Shown here: one piece after another, positions 5,747 to 6,337 of the stretch
How the letters are laid out: every line of letters starts with the position of its first letter
Numbering within the stretch: the first letter of the stretch is position 1
Origin: Treponema sp.
GTDB lineage: Bacteria > Spirochaetota > Spirochaetia > Treponematales > Breznakiellaceae
Length of the DNA stretch: 6,337 nt
NCBI GenBank assembly: GCA_031271075.1
Contig: JAISWN010000075.1
Span: forward strand, 1-6,337
Direction of reading: 5' to 3'
Program-made: the position numbers and the translations under genes
The notes under the pieces: model-generated
Told to the model about the DNA's origin: nothing
Seen by the model: only the letters and a program-made list of their open reading frames with translations
Databases searched by the model: none

Positions 5747-6337
5747 CTACTTTCCCCCCGCGGCAAGCTGCAGGGTTTCGCCGGGCTCGGTGAATTCGGC
5801 CCGCCCCCGGGCCTCCGCTTTTTCCCGCTTCCTGTCGTGGCGGCTGTTCAGGAGAGAGTACATGACCGGGGTAACAAAGAGGGTCATAATGGAGCTTACC
5901 GTAAGCCCCCCCACAAAGGTCTTGCCGATGGGCTGGATGGTATCGGCCCCGGCGCCGGGGAAAAAGGCGATGGGGAACATCCCCAGGATCGTGGTAAGGC
6001 TGGTCATCAGGATGGGCCGCAGGCGGTTCCTCCCCGCCTCAAGGCAGGCGTCCCTTACCTTCATGCCCCGGGCCCGGAGGGTGTTGGTGTAGTCCACTAG
6101 AACGATGCCGTTGTTCACCACTACCCCTACCAGGGCGACAATACCTACCGCGGAGAACATGGACATGGCCTCATTCCCTATCTTATAGATCCAGATAACA
6201 CCGATAAAAAGCAGGGGAATGGAAAAAAATATGATCAGGGGGTCCACAAAGGACTCAAACTGACTTGCCATAACGCCAAAGACCAAAAATACCGCGGTGG
6301 CAACGATAAACACGAAGCGCCAGAAATAGGTGTCTAT
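5747..6337 (-). CDS. RND efflux transporter inner-membrane subunit, C-terminal fragment (window-truncated)
   Basis: The minus-strand frame is open from the right edge to a TAG at 5749-5747, giving the last 196 residues of a protein normally about 1,000-1,050 long. The visible part is the final membrane bundle of an AcrB/HAE1-type pump: a hydrophobic segment followed by MASQFESFVDPLIIFFSIPL (AcrB-like start of a transmembrane pair), then VGIVALVGVVVNNGIVLVDY, the conserved N-G-I-V-L-V-D helix, then RLRPILMTSLTTILGMFPIA and a last helix ending in TPVMYSLL. A charged cytoplasmic tail of about 35 residues (NSRHDRKREKAEARG onwards) ends in GGK. The substrate and partner subunits lie outside the window. 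GTG at 6313 is an internal codon, not the start. The gene is convergent with rapZ, with 9 bp between the stops. Confidence 0.9.
   Translation of the reverse strand: MDTYFWRFVFIVATAVFLVFGVMASQFESFVDPLIIFFSIPLLFIGVIWIYKIGNEAMSMFSAVGIVALVGVVVNNGIVLVDYTNTLRARGMKVRDACLEAGRNRLRPILMTSLTTILGMFPIAFFPGAGADTIQPIGKTFVGGLTVSSIMTLFVTPVMYSLLNSRHDRKREKAEARGRAEFTEPGETLQLAAGGK

Noticed and set aside
1..6337. CRISPR arrays, insertion sequences, tRNA/rRNA genes, phage genes
   Set aside because: No repeated spacer units, transposase frames, terminal inverted repeats or RNA-gene sequences were seen on either strand.

Overview
The window most resembles a spirochete chromosome, plausibly a termite-gut-type Treponema. 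This is inferred from roughly 50% GC, a CarD-family regulator, and an exported binding protein whose mature N-terminus is Gly/Gln/Ser-rich (GGGQGAAS), a style I associate with treponemal binding proteins. No rRNA or marker gene is present, so the taxonomy is tentative.

Layout: (1) 1-495, minus strand, a CarD-type RNA polymerase-binding regulator whose last residues run off the left edge. Its promoter sits so close to the ATG that the mRNA is probably leaderless. (2) 496-715, a divergent intergenic region with one promoter per direction and several dyad or direct repeats. (3) 716-4863, plus strand, a complete three-gene ABC importer of the FbpABC/AfuABC type: periplasmic binding protein, a fused two-domain permease, and an ATPase with a TOBE tail. 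A long imperfect hairpin lies between the first two genes. (4) About 4802-5737, plus strand, in the same apparent operon: a RapZ (YvcJ/YhbJ) family protein with an intact C-terminal half and a degraded P-loop, in which Arg replaces the Walker A Lys. Its start is unclear. (5) 5747-6337, minus strand, the C-terminal end of an RND efflux pump inner-membrane protein, convergent with rapZ and only 9 bp away.

Working together: genes 716-5737 look like one transcription unit driven by a TTGACA promoter at 639. The binding protein delivers a substrate to the 12-TM permease, powered by the ATPase. The classic annotation would be ferric iron, but no Tyr-Tyr iron-binding pair is visible, and relatives of this family carry sugar phosphates, phosphonates or thiamine. 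In E. coli RapZ senses glucosamine-6-phosphate through its C-terminal domain. A transporter of this family with a RapZ whose ATPase half has decayed therefore suggests, as a hypothesis only, a link between uptake and amino-sugar sensing.

The window is mostly recognisable families. The least ordinary parts are the RapZ-like gene (its P-loop, start and operon), the intercistronic hairpin and the leaderless carD.
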